This document shows, one piece after another, positions 1-9,807 of a stretch of 64,000 nucleotides of DNA (position 1 is its first letter; every line of letters starts with the position of its first letter). The notes under the pieces are model-generated. The model worked only from the letters and a program-made list of their open reading frames with translations. It searched no databases and had not been told where the DNA came from. The DNA comes from Flavobacterium sp. LC2016-23. GTDB taxonomy: Bacteria > Bacteroidota > Bacteroidia > Flavobacteriales > Flavobacteriaceae. The stretch lies in contig NZ_WKKE01000005.1 in the NCBI RefSeq assembly GCF_009674775.1, forward strand, positions 62,001-126,000, given 5' to 3'. Position numbers and translations under genes: made by a program.

Positions 1-790
1 AAGGGAAAAACCGATAAAAATCGCGTGAAATATAGTGTACGGGAATACGTTGTGTTTTACTTTCGTAAACCTGCGTATATTCTCTAATTACGTTTCCGGA
101 TTCTAATAAATGTAATATGGTCTGATACAAATCTGTGGTGATCCCATCAGTGTTCTGGGAAGCAATTACAATTTCCGAGATGCTGTTTTTTGAAACAAAA
201 TCTTCCAGATCTTCCTTTTTGATTTCTTTTATATAATGAAAATCTAAGTTTTCATTAGAAACGGAATCTGAGTTTACAAATCCCACTATTTTATAATGCG
301 GATCTACATTTTCAAGTCCCAAAACCAATTCTTCCAACTGATTCTGATTACATATTAAAACAACATTTTGGATAAACCGGTGAGAAGCCAGGAAATAGAC
401 GTACAAGTATCGCCAGATTAACAGGGAAAAAAGAACCGTAAAATAAAATATCACAATTGCACTTCTGTGCTTAGGCAATTCCGGTGATAAAATGGGCGTC
501 AGTAAATAAAAAATTACGGTTGTGCTTACCGTAAAGATGGTGCTTTTAAGAATTTGAAACTGATTGCTGGCGACCTGTAAATTATACATTTCGAAAATAG
601 ATCCGAACATGTATATATAAAAGATCAATACGATTTCCCAATAATAATTGGCATTTGAAAATATAAAGTATTTAAAATCAGTGGTTACACTTAGCAAAAA
701 AAGTGTACCGAGGACAAATACTGCATCTAATATATGAAGCAGTACTTTCCGTTCCGATATCTCGAAATGAATTTTTTTATTTAAAAACAT
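1..790 (-). CDS. Polyprenyl-phosphate sugar phosphotransferase, N-terminal part (cut by window edge)
   Basis: The frame opens with ATG at 788-790 and runs without a stop to base 1, giving 263 residues. At least four hydrophobic segments lie in the first ~135 residues, followed by a Rossmann-like CoA-binding_3 region (about 145-240) and a stretch ending in HYISRDFYRFF. This is the usual N-terminal layout of WcaJ/CpsE-type polyisoprenyl-phosphate hexose-1-phosphate transferases, which start a repeat unit on undecaprenyl phosphate at the inner membrane. The catalytic bacterial sugar-transferase domain would lie beyond the edge and is not seen. Upstream is the O-antigen ligase-like gene. A second initiating enzyme of another fold is encoded at 33247-34209. 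Confidence 0.88.
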   Translation of the reverse strand, partial: MFLNKKIHFEISERKVLLHILDAVFVLGTLFLLSVTTDFKYFIFSNANYYWEIVLIFYIYMFGSIFEMYNLQVASNQFQILKSTIFTVSTTVIFYLLTPILSPELPKHRSAIVIFYFTVLFSLLIWRYLYVYFLASHRFIQNVVLICNQNQLEELVLGLENVDPHYKIVGFVNSDSVSNENLDFHYIKEIKKEDLEDFVSKNSISEIVIASQNTDGITTDLYQTILHLLESGNVIREYTQVYESKTQRIPVHYISRDFYRFFP

Positions 791-851
791 TAGTTCTACA
801 GTTTAATTTGGGGTAATTAACTCGAAGCAAATGTATTATAAAAAAAAGGAT

Positions 852-2201
852 TTAATCAAGTGAATTTTCAGGTTTTTCAGGAATCTTGATTTGGACCAAA
901 AGAAGTGCCAAAGCATAAACAAACGCAGGAGCAGCCATTCTCATGGCGGCATGATTAATGGTTAACAGCCAGAAAGCCATAAAAGAAAGGGCAAATATAT
1001 TTTGACGGTTATTCACAAATAACAATAATGGCGTAAATAATAAAATCATTAGATTGATTATACCCAAAGTTCCGTGCTCCGCCACCATTCTCGTAATTTC
1101 ATTGTGAGATGCTGCTTCAATTCCCGTTTCCTCTTTTCTAATCTCTTTGTTTCTTCCGACACCTACACCAAAAACAGGGTTTTCCACAAACATCTGAAGT
1201 TCTGAAGCGATAAGGGTTTCCCTGCCTGATAATTTACTTTTTTTAACTCTTCCTAAAGCATCCTGATTGGAGTATCTTTTATTGATCAATCCGCTGGTTT
1301 GAAACGAAGAATATCCCCAAACCCCGATTCCTGCCAAAAATGTCATTAACATAATCAATCCAATTTTTGACTTAGCTACAGCATTTCCCTGATAATACAA
1401 TATCATTAAAAGCAAAATAATCATAACAACGCCTGTCATTACTCCTCCTCTGGAAAAAGTAACAATTCCCCTAAAAGCAAAAACCATAACAAGGATAGCA
1501 TTCAACGCGATCAAAAATCTGCCTTTCGAATTTAATAATAACTGTACAAAAAAGACAAAAATTCCCAATCCCAAAATGGTAGATACCTGATTGGGACCAA
1601 ATCCGCCTGAAGTGGCGAAATTAGATTCTGTGCTTGTAACAACGTCCCTCACACTTGGAGAATACAAAAAAAGATAAACTGCAATAGAAATCAATGGAAA
1701 GCAAAAAGCCGATATGACTGTTTTCAATCTGTCAAAAGTTATTCTTCTCTGATAACAATAAATAGCAGAAATTCCCAGACAAACCGGGCCCGAGATATTA
1801 AAAGCGATTGCTTTCCTGATATCAGTATCAAAGTTTAAAGAAAAAACAGATATTATAATTCCCGGAATAAGAAGTAAAAAAAAGATCCAGTATATCATTG
1901 CCTTCCTGGAAAAACCAGAATAAACAATGCCGATAAACATAAAGGTCATTACGGCATATTTACCGAATTCATTTAAAAGCACTCCATTTGTCATCCTTAA
2001 GAGTACCTCTGCCCCTACTACATAAGCCGACATGACCAGAACTTCATTATTTGTATTCCTGTTTTTAACAATATAAAAAAGGCCAAAAACAAAAATAGCT
2101 ATGGTGTAAATTTTAGCCATAAAAGGCAAAACAAAAACCAACACTCCTATAAACGCATGAAATGCAATTAAGTGAACATAAGATAATGAGGTTTTTTTCA
2201 T
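852..2201 (-). CDS. O-antigen ligase/polymerase-like membrane protein (Wzy_C family)
   Basis: A 449-residue protein with about ten hydrophobic segments. It shows family landmarks of the O-antigen ligase/Wzy_C group: FSRGG (249-253) before a membrane segment, then a periplasmic loop with SGRE (325-328), GVGVGRN (345-351) and SHNE (365-368), whose His is the conserved candidate catalytic residue. Ligases (WaaL) move a finished glycan from undecaprenyl diphosphate to lipid A core, while Wzy proteins polymerise repeats, and sequence alone separates them poorly. Because the neighbouring exporter is of the ABC type, which needs no Wzy, a ligase role is my preferred inference. Start is ATG; the next gene upstream ends 4 bases away. 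Confidence 0.82.
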   Translation of the reverse strand: MKKTSLSYVHLIAFHAFIGVLVFVLPFMAKIYTIAIFVFGLFYIVKNRNTNNEVLVMSAYVVGAEVLLRMTNGVLLNEFGKYAVMTFMFIGIVYSGFSRKAMIYWIFFLLLIPGIIISVFSLNFDTDIRKAIAFNISGPVCLGISAIYCYQRRITFDRLKTVISAFCFPLISIAVYLFLYSPSVRDVVTSTESNFATSGGFGPNQVSTILGLGIFVFFVQLLLNSKGRFLIALNAILVMVFAFRGIVTFSRGGVMTGVVMIILLLMILYYQGNAVAKSKIGLIMLMTFLAGIGVWGYSSFQTSGLINKRYSNQDALGRVKKSKLSGRETLIASELQMFVENPVFGVGVGRNKEIRKEETGIEAASHNEITRMVAEHGTLGIINLMILLFTPLLLFVNNRQNIFALSFMAFWLLTINHAAMRMAAPAFVYALALLLVQIKIPEKPENSLD

Positions 2202-2205
2202 CTAT

Positions 2206-3276
2206 TTATTTTTTATAAGCCTGTATAAGCTTTTCAACTATGTTTTTTTGCGAATATTCCTTAACCAGTGTTTCATTTAAGTTATTAGCTAAAATTGCTC
2301 TAAGTGCTTCACTTCCGGTTATTTTTTCTAACTGTTGTTTTATTTCAGAATCGCTTAAAGGATTAAATAACAATCCGTTAAATTCACTTTGAATAAGCTC
2401 GGAACAATACCCCACATTTGTGGAAACTACTGCCAGTTTAGCAGCAGCATATTCAAGTAATGTTACCGGAAATCCTTCCTGAGTAGAAGCTAAAACACCC
2501 ACTGACGCTTGTGAGAGAATATATTTTACATCCTTTTTTTCTCCGCACAAATGTATATGATTTTCTAATGAATTAGATTTTATAAAGTCTTTTAATTCCT
2601 TAGAATAGGGATCAAAATAATCTTTTCCAATCAAATGCAGACTCCAGCCGGATTCATTTAATTTCAAATCGTTAAAAGCTTTAACAATAGAAATATGATT
2701 TTTTGGCTTTTTAAGATTTGCCAAAAAAACAATTCTTTTTCCATTTTCGCCTTTCAGTTGTGTTATTTGCGGGTTTTCATTTCGTTCTAAAACAAAATTA
2801 GGAACAAAAATTACTTTTTTACAGTTCATATTCTTTCTGCTCCATTCCAGCAATTGAAGATTCACCACAAAAATCGAATGAAAAAAGAAGGACGCAAAAA
2901 CTAAAATCCGGTTTTGCTTTTTTGATTCCTTTTGACGGCTTCCATAGTGATCGTGCCATATTATTTTGATTCCCGGCATTGTGAACTTCACCAAAACAGC
3001 TGTAAAAAAAGAAGAACTGTGCGCATGAATAGTATCAATTTTGTTCTTTTTCAGGTATTTTCTTAATCTGAAAACAGCTTTAAAATCGATTTTCTTTTCT
3101 TTTTTTAAAAAGAGATACGAAACTTTTTCATTTATCTGATTCAATAGTTGTCCTTCCTTTCTGGTCGCCACTAACCCGGAGAATTCAATTTTATCCACGA
3201 GAATATTGGCATAATTGATGGCCATACGCTCAGCACCGCCAGCTTCAAGTGAATCTATAATCTGAACAATCCTCAT
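2206..3276 (-). CDS. Glycosyltransferase family 4
   Basis: A 356-residue GT-B fold enzyme. The N-terminal acceptor domain carries EAGGAERM (11-18), a hallmark of GT4 enzymes. The C-terminal donor domain carries the E-x7-E motif EGFPVTLLE (267-275) followed by VSTNVGYCSELI. It should add one sugar from a nucleotide donor to the lipid-linked glycan on the cytoplasmic face; donor and linkage cannot be read from sequence. The ATG abuts the stop of the upstream methyltransferase gene with no gap, so the genes are very probably co-transcribed and translationally coupled. Confidence 0.9.
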   Translation of the reverse strand: MRIVQIIDSLEAGGAERMAINYANILVDKIEFSGLVATRKEGQLLNQINEKVSYLFLKKEKKIDFKAVFRLRKYLKKNKIDTIHAHSSSFFTAVLVKFTMPGIKIIWHDHYGSRQKESKKQNRILVFASFFFHSIFVVNLQLLEWSRKNMNCKKVIFVPNFVLERNENPQITQLKGENGKRIVFLANLKKPKNHISIVKAFNDLKLNESGWSLHLIGKDYFDPYSKELKDFIKSNSLENHIHLCGEKKDVKYILSQASVGVLASTQEGFPVTLLEYAAAKLAVVSTNVGYCSELIQSEFNGLLFNPLSDSEIKQQLEKITGSEALRAILANNLNETLVKEYSQKNIVEKLIQAYKK

Positions 3277-4140
3277 TTATTTCTTTTTCAGTAAAATATT
3301 GATATTTCCTGCCATTAGTTCTTCATCAGTAAAATTTTTAAAATCGTCATGTATTTTTAATTTACTGAATTTCTTAAAACTTTCAGATTCCGTATTGATC
3401 TTACTGTGTTCAAAAAAAGTGATTTCAAAATCCTTTTGAAAAAGCGCTAAATACTGCGGAAGCCTCAGTCTGTTATGGTAGTCAAATTTAGTCTGTATCT
3501 GATTCCATTCTGCTTCACTGTATTTCAGGAAATCCTGTAATGACAATGACGAATCCTGATATGCCCTGTGATCACTGGGAGAAATCAAATGCAGGATATG
3601 GCTGCCTGATTTTAAATTAGCCAGCATAAACTGATGCATTCTGGTAATTTCACCCGGAGGCACATGTTCCAGAACAAATCTCGATACTATCAGGTCTACC
3701 TCTTTAAGATCTCCGTTGCAAATATCGGTTTTAGGATAATAAAAAATGTTTTTAAGCAGCGGGTATTTACTTTTACGCTCTGTTTCAATAGTATATTTTG
3801 AGCTGTAATAGTTATTCAGTTTCTCCACTTCTTTTACACTATAGTGCTCGTTTATATCATACGTATCTACCTGTCTGGCTTTTCCATCCAAAATTAACTG
3901 ATATGGAAAAATAGGCACCCAGCCTGAACCTAGTTCCGCAATTTTTGTCCCTTCAGCACTAATATTATTATCACGCAAGATTCTCAATATCGTTTGATAG
4001 CTATCGTTTGTAGAACGAATTTTATCATCCAGCGTTAATTTGCCTCCAATATTTTGCAAAAAATGATATACCCCATATCCAAGACGATCAGGCAACACGG
4101 AAAGAACTTTAAAGATATTGGTTTTTAAGCTATGCTTCAT
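3277..4140 (-). CDS. Class I SAM-dependent methyltransferase-like protein
   Basis: A 287-residue protein with a glycine-rich SAM-binding motif I (AELGSGW, 68-74), an acidic residue ending the second strand (VDTYD, 91-95) and a post-II motif with VSRFVLEHVPPG near residues 152-163, all typical of class I methyltransferases. Within a glycan locus it may methylate a sugar residue or cap the chain, but the substrate is unknown. It overlaps the upstream glycosyltransferase gene by 11 bases. An N-terminal ~60-residue extension precedes the SAM fold and has no family I recognise. Confidence 0.75.
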   Translation of the reverse strand: MKHSLKTNIFKVLSVLPDRLGYGVYHFLQNIGGKLTLDDKIRSTNDSYQTILRILRDNNISAEGTKIAELGSGWVPIFPYQLILDGKARQVDTYDINEHYSVKEVEKLNNYYSSKYTIETERKSKYPLLKNIFYYPKTDICNGDLKEVDLIVSRFVLEHVPPGEITRMHQFMLANLKSGSHILHLISPSDHRAYQDSSLSLQDFLKYSEAEWNQIQTKFDYHNRLRLPQYLALFQKDFEITFFEHSKINTESESFKKFSKLKIHDDFKNFTDEELMAGNINILLKKK

Positions 4141-5254
4141 GATGTAATATTTTGTTTATTTCTTTTTCAAAGACCTCTAAAGTATATTCTCGTGACCAAA
4201 CCATCGCCTTTTGGCTTTTAAGTGTATAGTCCGATTCGTCTTTTATTACTTTTTCCAGTTTAAGAACGTCCTGCTCTACATTCATTTCCAGCAACAAACC
4301 CCGTTCTTCATCAGCAAGCATAAAGGGAACACAGGAAACTTTTGTTGCAACGGGAAAACATCCCCAGAACATTCCCTCGGCAATCGCTTTGGGCCAGCCT
4401 TCGCTTTTAGAGGGCAGTACCACAAAATGGCTTTTCTGAAGGGCCTGTTTTATCGTATCCTGATTTTGATTCCCATGTAAAAAGACCGTATTTTCCAATT
4501 GCTTATTTTTAATGTATGCTTCTAAACTATTTCTTAGAATGCCATCGCCGTATACATTTAAACTTACATCAAATCCTTTTTTTGCCAAGTGCTCCACCAG
4601 TTGTATCGCATATAAAGGATTTTTACCTTCCACCAGGCTTCCGACAAAAACAAATTCTATTCCTGTAGTAAAAGGTTCTTTCTGAACGACAGTTTTCTCT
4701 GATTCTAAATACGTAGCCGTAAAAAACGGTACTATGTTTTTGGTTTTATTTTTCCAGTCGCCATAGACCAAAACCTTCATGTTTCGGGTCAAAAAAACAT
4801 TGCTTAAAATGTACTTTTGCAATTTATAAGTCCAGGGCTGTTTGCTTTGCGGATCCCAATTCCCGGCATATTTAGCGGTCTTTTCTTTATGTGGAAATAA
4901 AACCTGAACCAGACAGCCCATCAGGCCCATATTTCCGGGACATCTCAAATGAATATGATCGGCTTTTTTCATCGCCCAAAAAACCCTCCAGAAAATAATG
5001 GGCAATTTAAATACGGTTTTTAAGATCTCCTTAAAACTCGTAAGACTAAAATCGGGGACTTCCTTAAAATCGATTTTACCATGTTCATACGGCAAATCAA
5101 TCAAGGTTGGGCTTTTAGGGCTTATCGGCGCAACAAGAATTAATTCATCAACATTTTTCAGCCAAACGTTCATTTCTCTCACGTAGGGCGCATAACCAAA
5201 ATACTGGTTGTCCTTTTTGGTATGGCTGACATGTGTGATTACGGTAAATTTCAT
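4130..5254 (-). CDS. Glycosyltransferase family 4
   Basis: A GT-B enzyme of about 374 residues. The C-terminal domain has a clear GT4 E-x7-E motif (EGWPKAIAE) followed by GCFPVAT. I placed the start at ATG 5252-5254 because the protein then begins MKFTVITHVS, a normal first beta strand. An in-frame GTG at 5264-5266 would add four residues and overlap the upstream stop by one base. Role: transfer of a sugar from an NDP donor to the growing lipid-linked chain in the cytoplasm. It overlaps the downstream methyltransferase gene by 11 bases. Confidence 0.87.
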   Translation of the reverse strand: MKFTVITHVSHTKKDNQYFGYAPYVREMNVWLKNVDELILVAPISPKSPTLIDLPYEHGKIDFKEVPDFSLTSFKEILKTVFKLPIIFWRVFWAMKKADHIHLRCPGNMGLMGCLVQVLFPHKEKTAKYAGNWDPQSKQPWTYKLQKYILSNVFLTRNMKVLVYGDWKNKTKNIVPFFTATYLESEKTVVQKEPFTTGIEFVFVGSLVEGKNPLYAIQLVEHLAKKGFDVSLNVYGDGILRNSLEAYIKNKQLENTVFLHGNQNQDTIKQALQKSHFVVLPSKSEGWPKAIAEGMFWGCFPVATKVSCVPFMLADEERGLLLEMNVEQDVLKLEKVIKDESDYTLKSQKAMVWSREYTLEVFEKEINKILHHEA

Positions 5255-5265
5255 TGATTTTGGCA

Positions 5266-6270
5266 CTAAAGCGTATTTTTTGTAATGGTCAATATTCTAC
5301 TGATATAATTTTTTGGATGCAAGTAGCTTTCACTCCATTTCAGATTATTTTCTGCTACTTCCAAATATCTTTTACCTGAGAGTAAGTATTCGATTTTTTC
5401 CGGTAATTCTGAATAGGCACTGCGATTCTGAACCTTTTCAAAGTTAATATGCTCTTTAAAATCATCTACAATTGTATTTAATGGAGTGGTCACAACTGCT
5501 TTTCCAAACAATAGGTACTCTCCTATTTTCCATCCCGGAGTATCTTTCAATCCGTCATCTGCAATCCCTATATCTGCATTTCGTAAAGATTTAAAATATT
5601 CTTTTTTAGAGGTACTTTTTATATCTAAAAGCAGTTCCGGGGCAATTTTCTTTGCTAATTCATCGGGAAATATACCTACTGAAACATTTTTGAAATTGCT
5701 TTTTATAATCCTGCAGGCTTCAATACGAAATTCATTCTGGCTCTGTCTTCTTATTTTTTCATCCAGGTCAGCATTATTATCCGGATTCCATAGTCTCGAA
5801 TGAAAAATGATTTTCCCGTTATTGTCTGCTGCCTTTTTCGGAAAACTCCTTACATCCATTGCATTATGCGATAAATTGGTAACCAGGTTAAAATAATCCA
5901 TGGCACGCACAATTTCTGTTCGGTTTGTTTTATTTATAAGATCCTTAAAGTTGAACTTCATTAAAAGTTTTAGCGCTTTATACGAAAAGTTCACCTGAAG
6001 ATTGAGCGGATGTACATTTTCTTTATAGTCCTGAAACAGCAATGATCTTTTAAAATAAAAATCATATTTTTCAGGATTATCAATGAATAGCATATTATCT
6101 GAATAATCTAAAAAAATCATCTGCTTATTGCTGTACAGTATAGCGCCGCCCGTAGCAATTTTTGCATTAAAAGAAACATCAAAAACCTGATCATTTTGCT
6201 CACAAAAATAGAGTAATGAATATAGTATCATGTTGTGATGAGAAGTCCAGTACGGTAATTCCAGTTTCAT
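5266..6270 (-). CDS. Probable GT-B-like glycosyltransferase, not assigned to a family
   Basis: A 334-residue protein without transmembrane segments. Its C-terminal half resembles donor domains of GT-B enzymes: a strand-loop ending ADIGIADDG, then GWKIGEYLLFGKAVVTTPL, which sits where GT4 enzymes hold the donor-binding glutamates. No canonical E-x7-E motif is present. Its place in a run of glycosyltransferase genes supports a transferase role, but substrate and family are unknown to me. Confidence 0.55.
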   Translation of the reverse strand: MKLELPYWTSHHNMILYSLLYFCEQNDQVFDVSFNAKIATGGAILYSNKQMIFLDYSDNMLFIDNPEKYDFYFKRSLLFQDYKENVHPLNLQVNFSYKALKLLMKFNFKDLINKTNRTEIVRAMDYFNLVTNLSHNAMDVRSFPKKAADNNGKIIFHSRLWNPDNNADLDEKIRRQSQNEFRIEACRIIKSNFKNVSVGIFPDELAKKIAPELLLDIKSTSKKEYFKSLRNADIGIADDGLKDTPGWKIGEYLLFGKAVVTTPLNTIVDDFKEHINFEKVQNRSAYSELPEKIEYLLSGKRYLEVAENNLKWSESYLHPKNYISRILTITKNTL

Positions 6271-6327
6271 TTAAAGCAAATTAAAATTATAGGTAAACTT
6301 TTTTGCAGCTCCTGCATTGCACTATTT

Positions 6328-7476
6328 TTATTGAAGTAAATACTTGAAAAAATCGATATTCTGATGCACTATATGCTCCAATCCATATTTTGCAAGAACC
6401 GATTGCCTTCCTGCCTGGCCTATTTCTTTTGCCTTTTCTTTATTAGAAAAAACCCAGATGATTTTTTCAGCAATATCGGTAGGATCATGCGGATCACATA
6501 ATAATCCTGTTCTATAATTCTCTATCGTTTCCGGTCCCGGGCCTAATTTGGTAAAGATAACTGCTTTTTCCATCGCCATGGCTTCCGGCGCTACCAGGCC
6601 CTGCGTTTCCATATGTGATGGGAATACACATACTGAAGCATTTGCATATACGAGTGGAATATCGGTAAAGGGTATTGCCCCATGAAAATGAATATCTTTT
6701 ACTATTGCTTTCCCTAAAAGAGGCAACTCTTTTTCTTTCAGCATTTCCACATAGGAACTTCCATCGGGAAAAAACCAATCCCTGCCATAAATGTCTAATA
6801 TCGCGTCAGGAAAAGCTTTTTTTACGAAAGGAAAGCTTTGTATTAACTGGCGGATTCCTTTCTTTTCGCAAACTGTACCCACGAAAACAATTCTGGTTTC
6901 GGACACTTCTGTTTTAATCGGTTGAAATAATTCCGTATTTATCGGATTATTGATATAGGCCAATGGTTTATTATGATAGCTTAAATATTTTTCAGTATGC
7001 TTTTTTACGAACTGTGAAACGGCAATAAAAGCATCACTTTTACTAAAAGACCTCTTTTCCTGAAATCCTTTCCATTTATTCACTTTCCTGTTTTCACTTT
7101 CAGCGAAGAAATGATGTCCTCCATGAAGTCTGATACTGTATTTAATCCCTTTTATTTTTTTTATAAACGCAAGGCCCAGTTCGGAAGTTTCAACAATATC
7201 GATTGGATTTTCTTTATGAATTTCCTTTATCTTTTTATTAATGGCTTTAAAATTAAAGTACCAGGAAATTATTTTTACGCTGCTTCTTTTCAAACGATAA
7301 ATAGGAACTCCGTCTATAGTTTCCTCCTGATTCTCTGAAGTATAGTTCAAGCCAATTACAGAAACTTTAATTCCGTTTTTAACCAGCGCCACCGCTAAAG
7401 TTTTTACAAAACTTCCTATTCCGCCATGTGGAAATCCTTCTTTTGGATATTCGTTTGTTAAGAAGCAGATGTGCAT
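6328..7476 (-). CDS. Glycosyltransferase family 4
   Basis: A 382-residue GT-B enzyme. The N-terminal domain has HGGIGSFVKTLA (17-28), the GT4 glycine-rich loop for the donor phosphates. The C-terminal domain has KKGIRQLI and an E-x7-E motif (ETQGLVAPE) followed by AMAMEKAVIF. It is expected to act in the cytoplasm on the undecaprenyl-linked chain. It lies one base downstream of the stop-to-start junction with the 7478-8857 gene, which suggests close coupling with it. Confidence 0.9.
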   Translation of the reverse strand: MHICFLTNEYPKEGFPHGGIGSFVKTLAVALVKNGIKVSVIGLNYTSENQEETIDGVPIYRLKRSSVKIISWYFNFKAINKKIKEIHKENPIDIVETSELGLAFIKKIKGIKYSIRLHGGHHFFAESENRKVNKWKGFQEKRSFSKSDAFIAVSQFVKKHTEKYLSYHNKPLAYINNPINTELFQPIKTEVSETRIVFVGTVCEKKGIRQLIQSFPFVKKAFPDAILDIYGRDWFFPDGSSYVEMLKEKELPLLGKAIVKDIHFHGAIPFTDIPLVYANASVCVFPSHMETQGLVAPEAMAMEKAVIFTKLGPGPETIENYRTGLLCDPHDPTDIAEKIIWVFSNKEKAKEIGQAGRQSVLAKYGLEHIVHQNIDFFKYLLQ

Positions 7477-7477
7477 T

Positions 7478-8857
7478 TTAATTGGCTTTAATGATTTCCT
7501 TTATTTTTACCGAGGCATTTTGATAATCTTCCAGCACAATATTTTTCCATTCGATCATAGCCGGACTACAACTCTTTTGCAGCGTTACCTTTTCTACAAT
7601 TTCCTGTTTATTGTTCAGCCAGATAACGGCACTTTGATCAGGCATACTTTTAAAATGCTGAAATTGATAAATCGTGTTTACCGACCAGTCTTTCACCTTT
7701 TTCTTTTCCTGATCGTAATTGATAAACACACATGGTTTATTAAACATGGCAAAATCAAAGGCCATAGTCGAGCCCACATTTACCACAATGTCTGAGTAAA
7801 AAGCAGTACTAATCAGTAGTTTTACATCTTCAATGGATGGATAAACAGTATTCCATTCGTTTGCGGTATTAAAATACCACAAAGGCGCGGCTTCTTTTAT
7901 CAGATCTTTATATTTTTTTACGACCGCATCATATCTGCCCGAAAAATCTACAGGACATCTTCTAAACAAAATCTGATATTCCTCCTGCAGACTGGCTTTT
8001 GTCAGTTCTTCTGCAATATCATTCAGGTAGGCCGGATCATCGGGAGATGTTTTAGTATCGTCACCGGAAAAACAAATAATTTTTTTCTTTGGGTCTAAAT
8101 TATAGCTCTTATAGAACGTTTCTTTATCGATTCTGTTTTTTTCAGCTGCATAAAACTCAAACTGAGGCGTTCCCGTAACCTTAATGCTCTTTACCGGAAT
8201 TTCCGGATAATACAATTGTAATTCCGCTTTCATATAATCCGACCAGACCAGGTAATGATCTGCCCTTAGGGCCATTCGGGCCTTAGGTAAATTATCCCAG
8301 GAATAAATTACCGTTGCTGTTTTAATTCCTAAGTCTGCTGCGGCTGCAAAAATGCCGGCTACTTTTAAAGCGCGCTGATGGGAACAAAAAACAACACCGG
8401 GCTGCACTTTCTTTAAAATCCCTTTGACCTCATCATAAAAAACATTCTGACGGATGGCTTTCTGATAGTGTTTTTCTAATTTGAGAATACTGGAATATTT
8501 CCTGAAAAACGGAGCTGCTGCTTCAATAAGCTTATAAAAAACTTTTTTCGAAAATGTATTTTGGTTCCAGTTCCAATTGGTGAGCAGGGAGGTATTTTTT
8601 ACTTTTTGGGTATTGTGATACAATCTGCAAAGACAAATCAATTCTCTTAAAAATTTCTCTCTGGCGGATTCTTTGTAAGCAGGAATAGTGATTTCGTCAT
8701 CAAGGATAACATTGTCTTTAATCGCATTTACGGTTTCAGGATCAAAATTATGGAACAACACCAAATCCTCCTGCATGTCTTTAAAAACATCAGCATACAG
8801 GTAATTTCTAATTCCGACTCCATCCGGAAAGAGCAATAAAATTTTATTTTTCTCCAT
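7478..8857 (-). CDS. Putative GT-B-like surface-carbohydrate biosynthesis protein
   Basis: A soluble 459-residue protein. The N-terminus (KILLLFPDGVGIRNYL) looks like a Rossmann strand with a glycine loop, and a middle region has SHQRALKVAG and YSWDNLPKARM. The C-terminal half has VVNVGSTMAFDFAMFNKP, close to the 'GST-x-x-E/D-x-x-x' pocket of capsule glycosyltransferases and CDP-glycerol glycerophosphotransferase-like enzymes. I infer a transferase of GT-B fold using an unknown donor; a hydrolase or sugar-phosphate transferase is also possible. It sits between an acylation pair and a GT4 gene. Confidence 0.5.
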   Translation of the reverse strand: MEKNKILLLFPDGVGIRNYLYADVFKDMQEDLVLFHNFDPETVNAIKDNVILDDEITIPAYKESAREKFLRELICLCRLYHNTQKVKNTSLLTNWNWNQNTFSKKVFYKLIEAAAPFFRKYSSILKLEKHYQKAIRQNVFYDEVKGILKKVQPGVVFCSHQRALKVAGIFAAAADLGIKTATVIYSWDNLPKARMALRADHYLVWSDYMKAELQLYYPEIPVKSIKVTGTPQFEFYAAEKNRIDKETFYKSYNLDPKKKIICFSGDDTKTSPDDPAYLNDIAEELTKASLQEEYQILFRRCPVDFSGRYDAVVKKYKDLIKEAAPLWYFNTANEWNTVYPSIEDVKLLISTAFYSDIVVNVGSTMAFDFAMFNKPCVFINYDQEKKKVKDWSVNTIYQFQHFKSMPDQSAVIWLNNKQEIVEKVTLQKSCSPAMIEWKNIVLEDYQNASVKIKEIIKAN

Positions 8858-8922
8858 TTAAAATTTACTAAAAGACAGTATAAATTCCATCATTAACTTA
8901 TAATTCCTAAAATCGGGCTGAA

Positions 8923-9807
8923 TTATTTTTTGACAAAAAAGTCATTTATAATTCTCGCCGTAAAAAGCTTCGCTCCGGTATCGTTCATATGCCCGCAGGA
9001 AGAAAAATATTTATTTTCGACCACTACATTTTCATAGTTAAGAATTTCAGGATAGGCTTTTTTTACTTTGTCAAAATAGTTGATTCCTTTTACATTCTCA
9101 CACATTGGTGTCATTACGGCTATAAAATTAATATTATTGGCTTTGCAGAGACTCTTAATTTCTTCATAGTATTTGTTATGCGGAAGCGGATTCAGGTTAA
9201 CAATGTTATTTTTCATATTTGCGCCTTTCGTTTTAAAAAGGGGGTAGTAGCCTAAATTATCGAGCATGGAAGTCTTTTTATGAATTACCGTAAACAGAGC
9301 TTCTCTAAATCCGATTTTTTCATCATATTTTATATATCTGTAAAACGGAATATAATACAACTCGCAGAAATCCTCTTCGTTTTCAAAGTGTTTCCTGATT
9401 GTTTCAGAGTTATGGATGTAAGGTAAAAATAAGGCTGAGATTCCTTCTGACTTTTTTTCACCGGAAAGATTTAAATCGGCTTCCAGAATTATATTCTTAA
9501 TTTGATATTTTCTTTCAATCATTAATTTCAGCATCAGTGAAGCTTCAAACAGATGGCCGCCACTCATTCCGTAATTAAAGGTTTTTAACCCTTTGTCTTC
9601 AAACATTTGTGATACAAAATGATTATTGGCACGTGACGAGCCCAGAATTACGACATCGTATTTTTTAGCTGTTGAATTGACAACCGTCTCCACCTTACCA
9701 CGGTTTCTGGATTGCATATAAATGGCTGTATACAGCCCGTCCAGTACAACGGCTGACAAAGCGGTTATGACTATAATTTTAACCGTATAAATTAAAAATT
9801 TCTTCAT
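8923..9807 (-). CDS. SGNH-hydrolase-like partner of MBOAT acyltransferase (AlgX/DltD-like)
   Basis: A 294-residue protein with one N-terminal membrane anchor (about 5-28) and a periplasmic domain. It carries the SGNH block GSSRANNHF, with the candidate nucleophile serine in GSSR (56-59), and a C-terminal HMND (273-276) that would supply the His and Asp of a catalytic triad. Such proteins pair with MBOAT membrane acyltransferases (AlgI-AlgX, DltB-DltD, PatA-PatB) and complete O-acylation of a glycan in the periplasm. Its start codon overlaps the stop of the MBOAT gene by one base, which fits the pairing. Confidence 0.78.
   Translation of the reverse strand: MKKFLIYTVKIIVITALSAVVLDGLYTAIYMQSRNRGKVETVVNSTAKKYDVVILGSSRANNHFVSQMFEDKGLKTFNYGMSGGHLFEASLMLKLMIERKYQIKNIILEADLNLSGEKKSEGISALFLPYIHNSETIRKHFENEEDFCELYYIPFYRYIKYDEKIGFREALFTVIHKKTSMLDNLGYYPLFKTKGANMKNNIVNLNPLPHNKYYEEIKSLCKANNINFIAVMTPMCENVKGINYFDKVKKAYPEILNYENVVVENKYFSSCGHMNDTGAKLFTARIINDFFVKK

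Noticed and set aside
4130..5266. GTG at 5264-5266 as the start of the GT4 gene
   Set aside because: ATG at 5252-5254 gives the standard MKFTVITHVS beginning and avoids overlap with the upstream stop.
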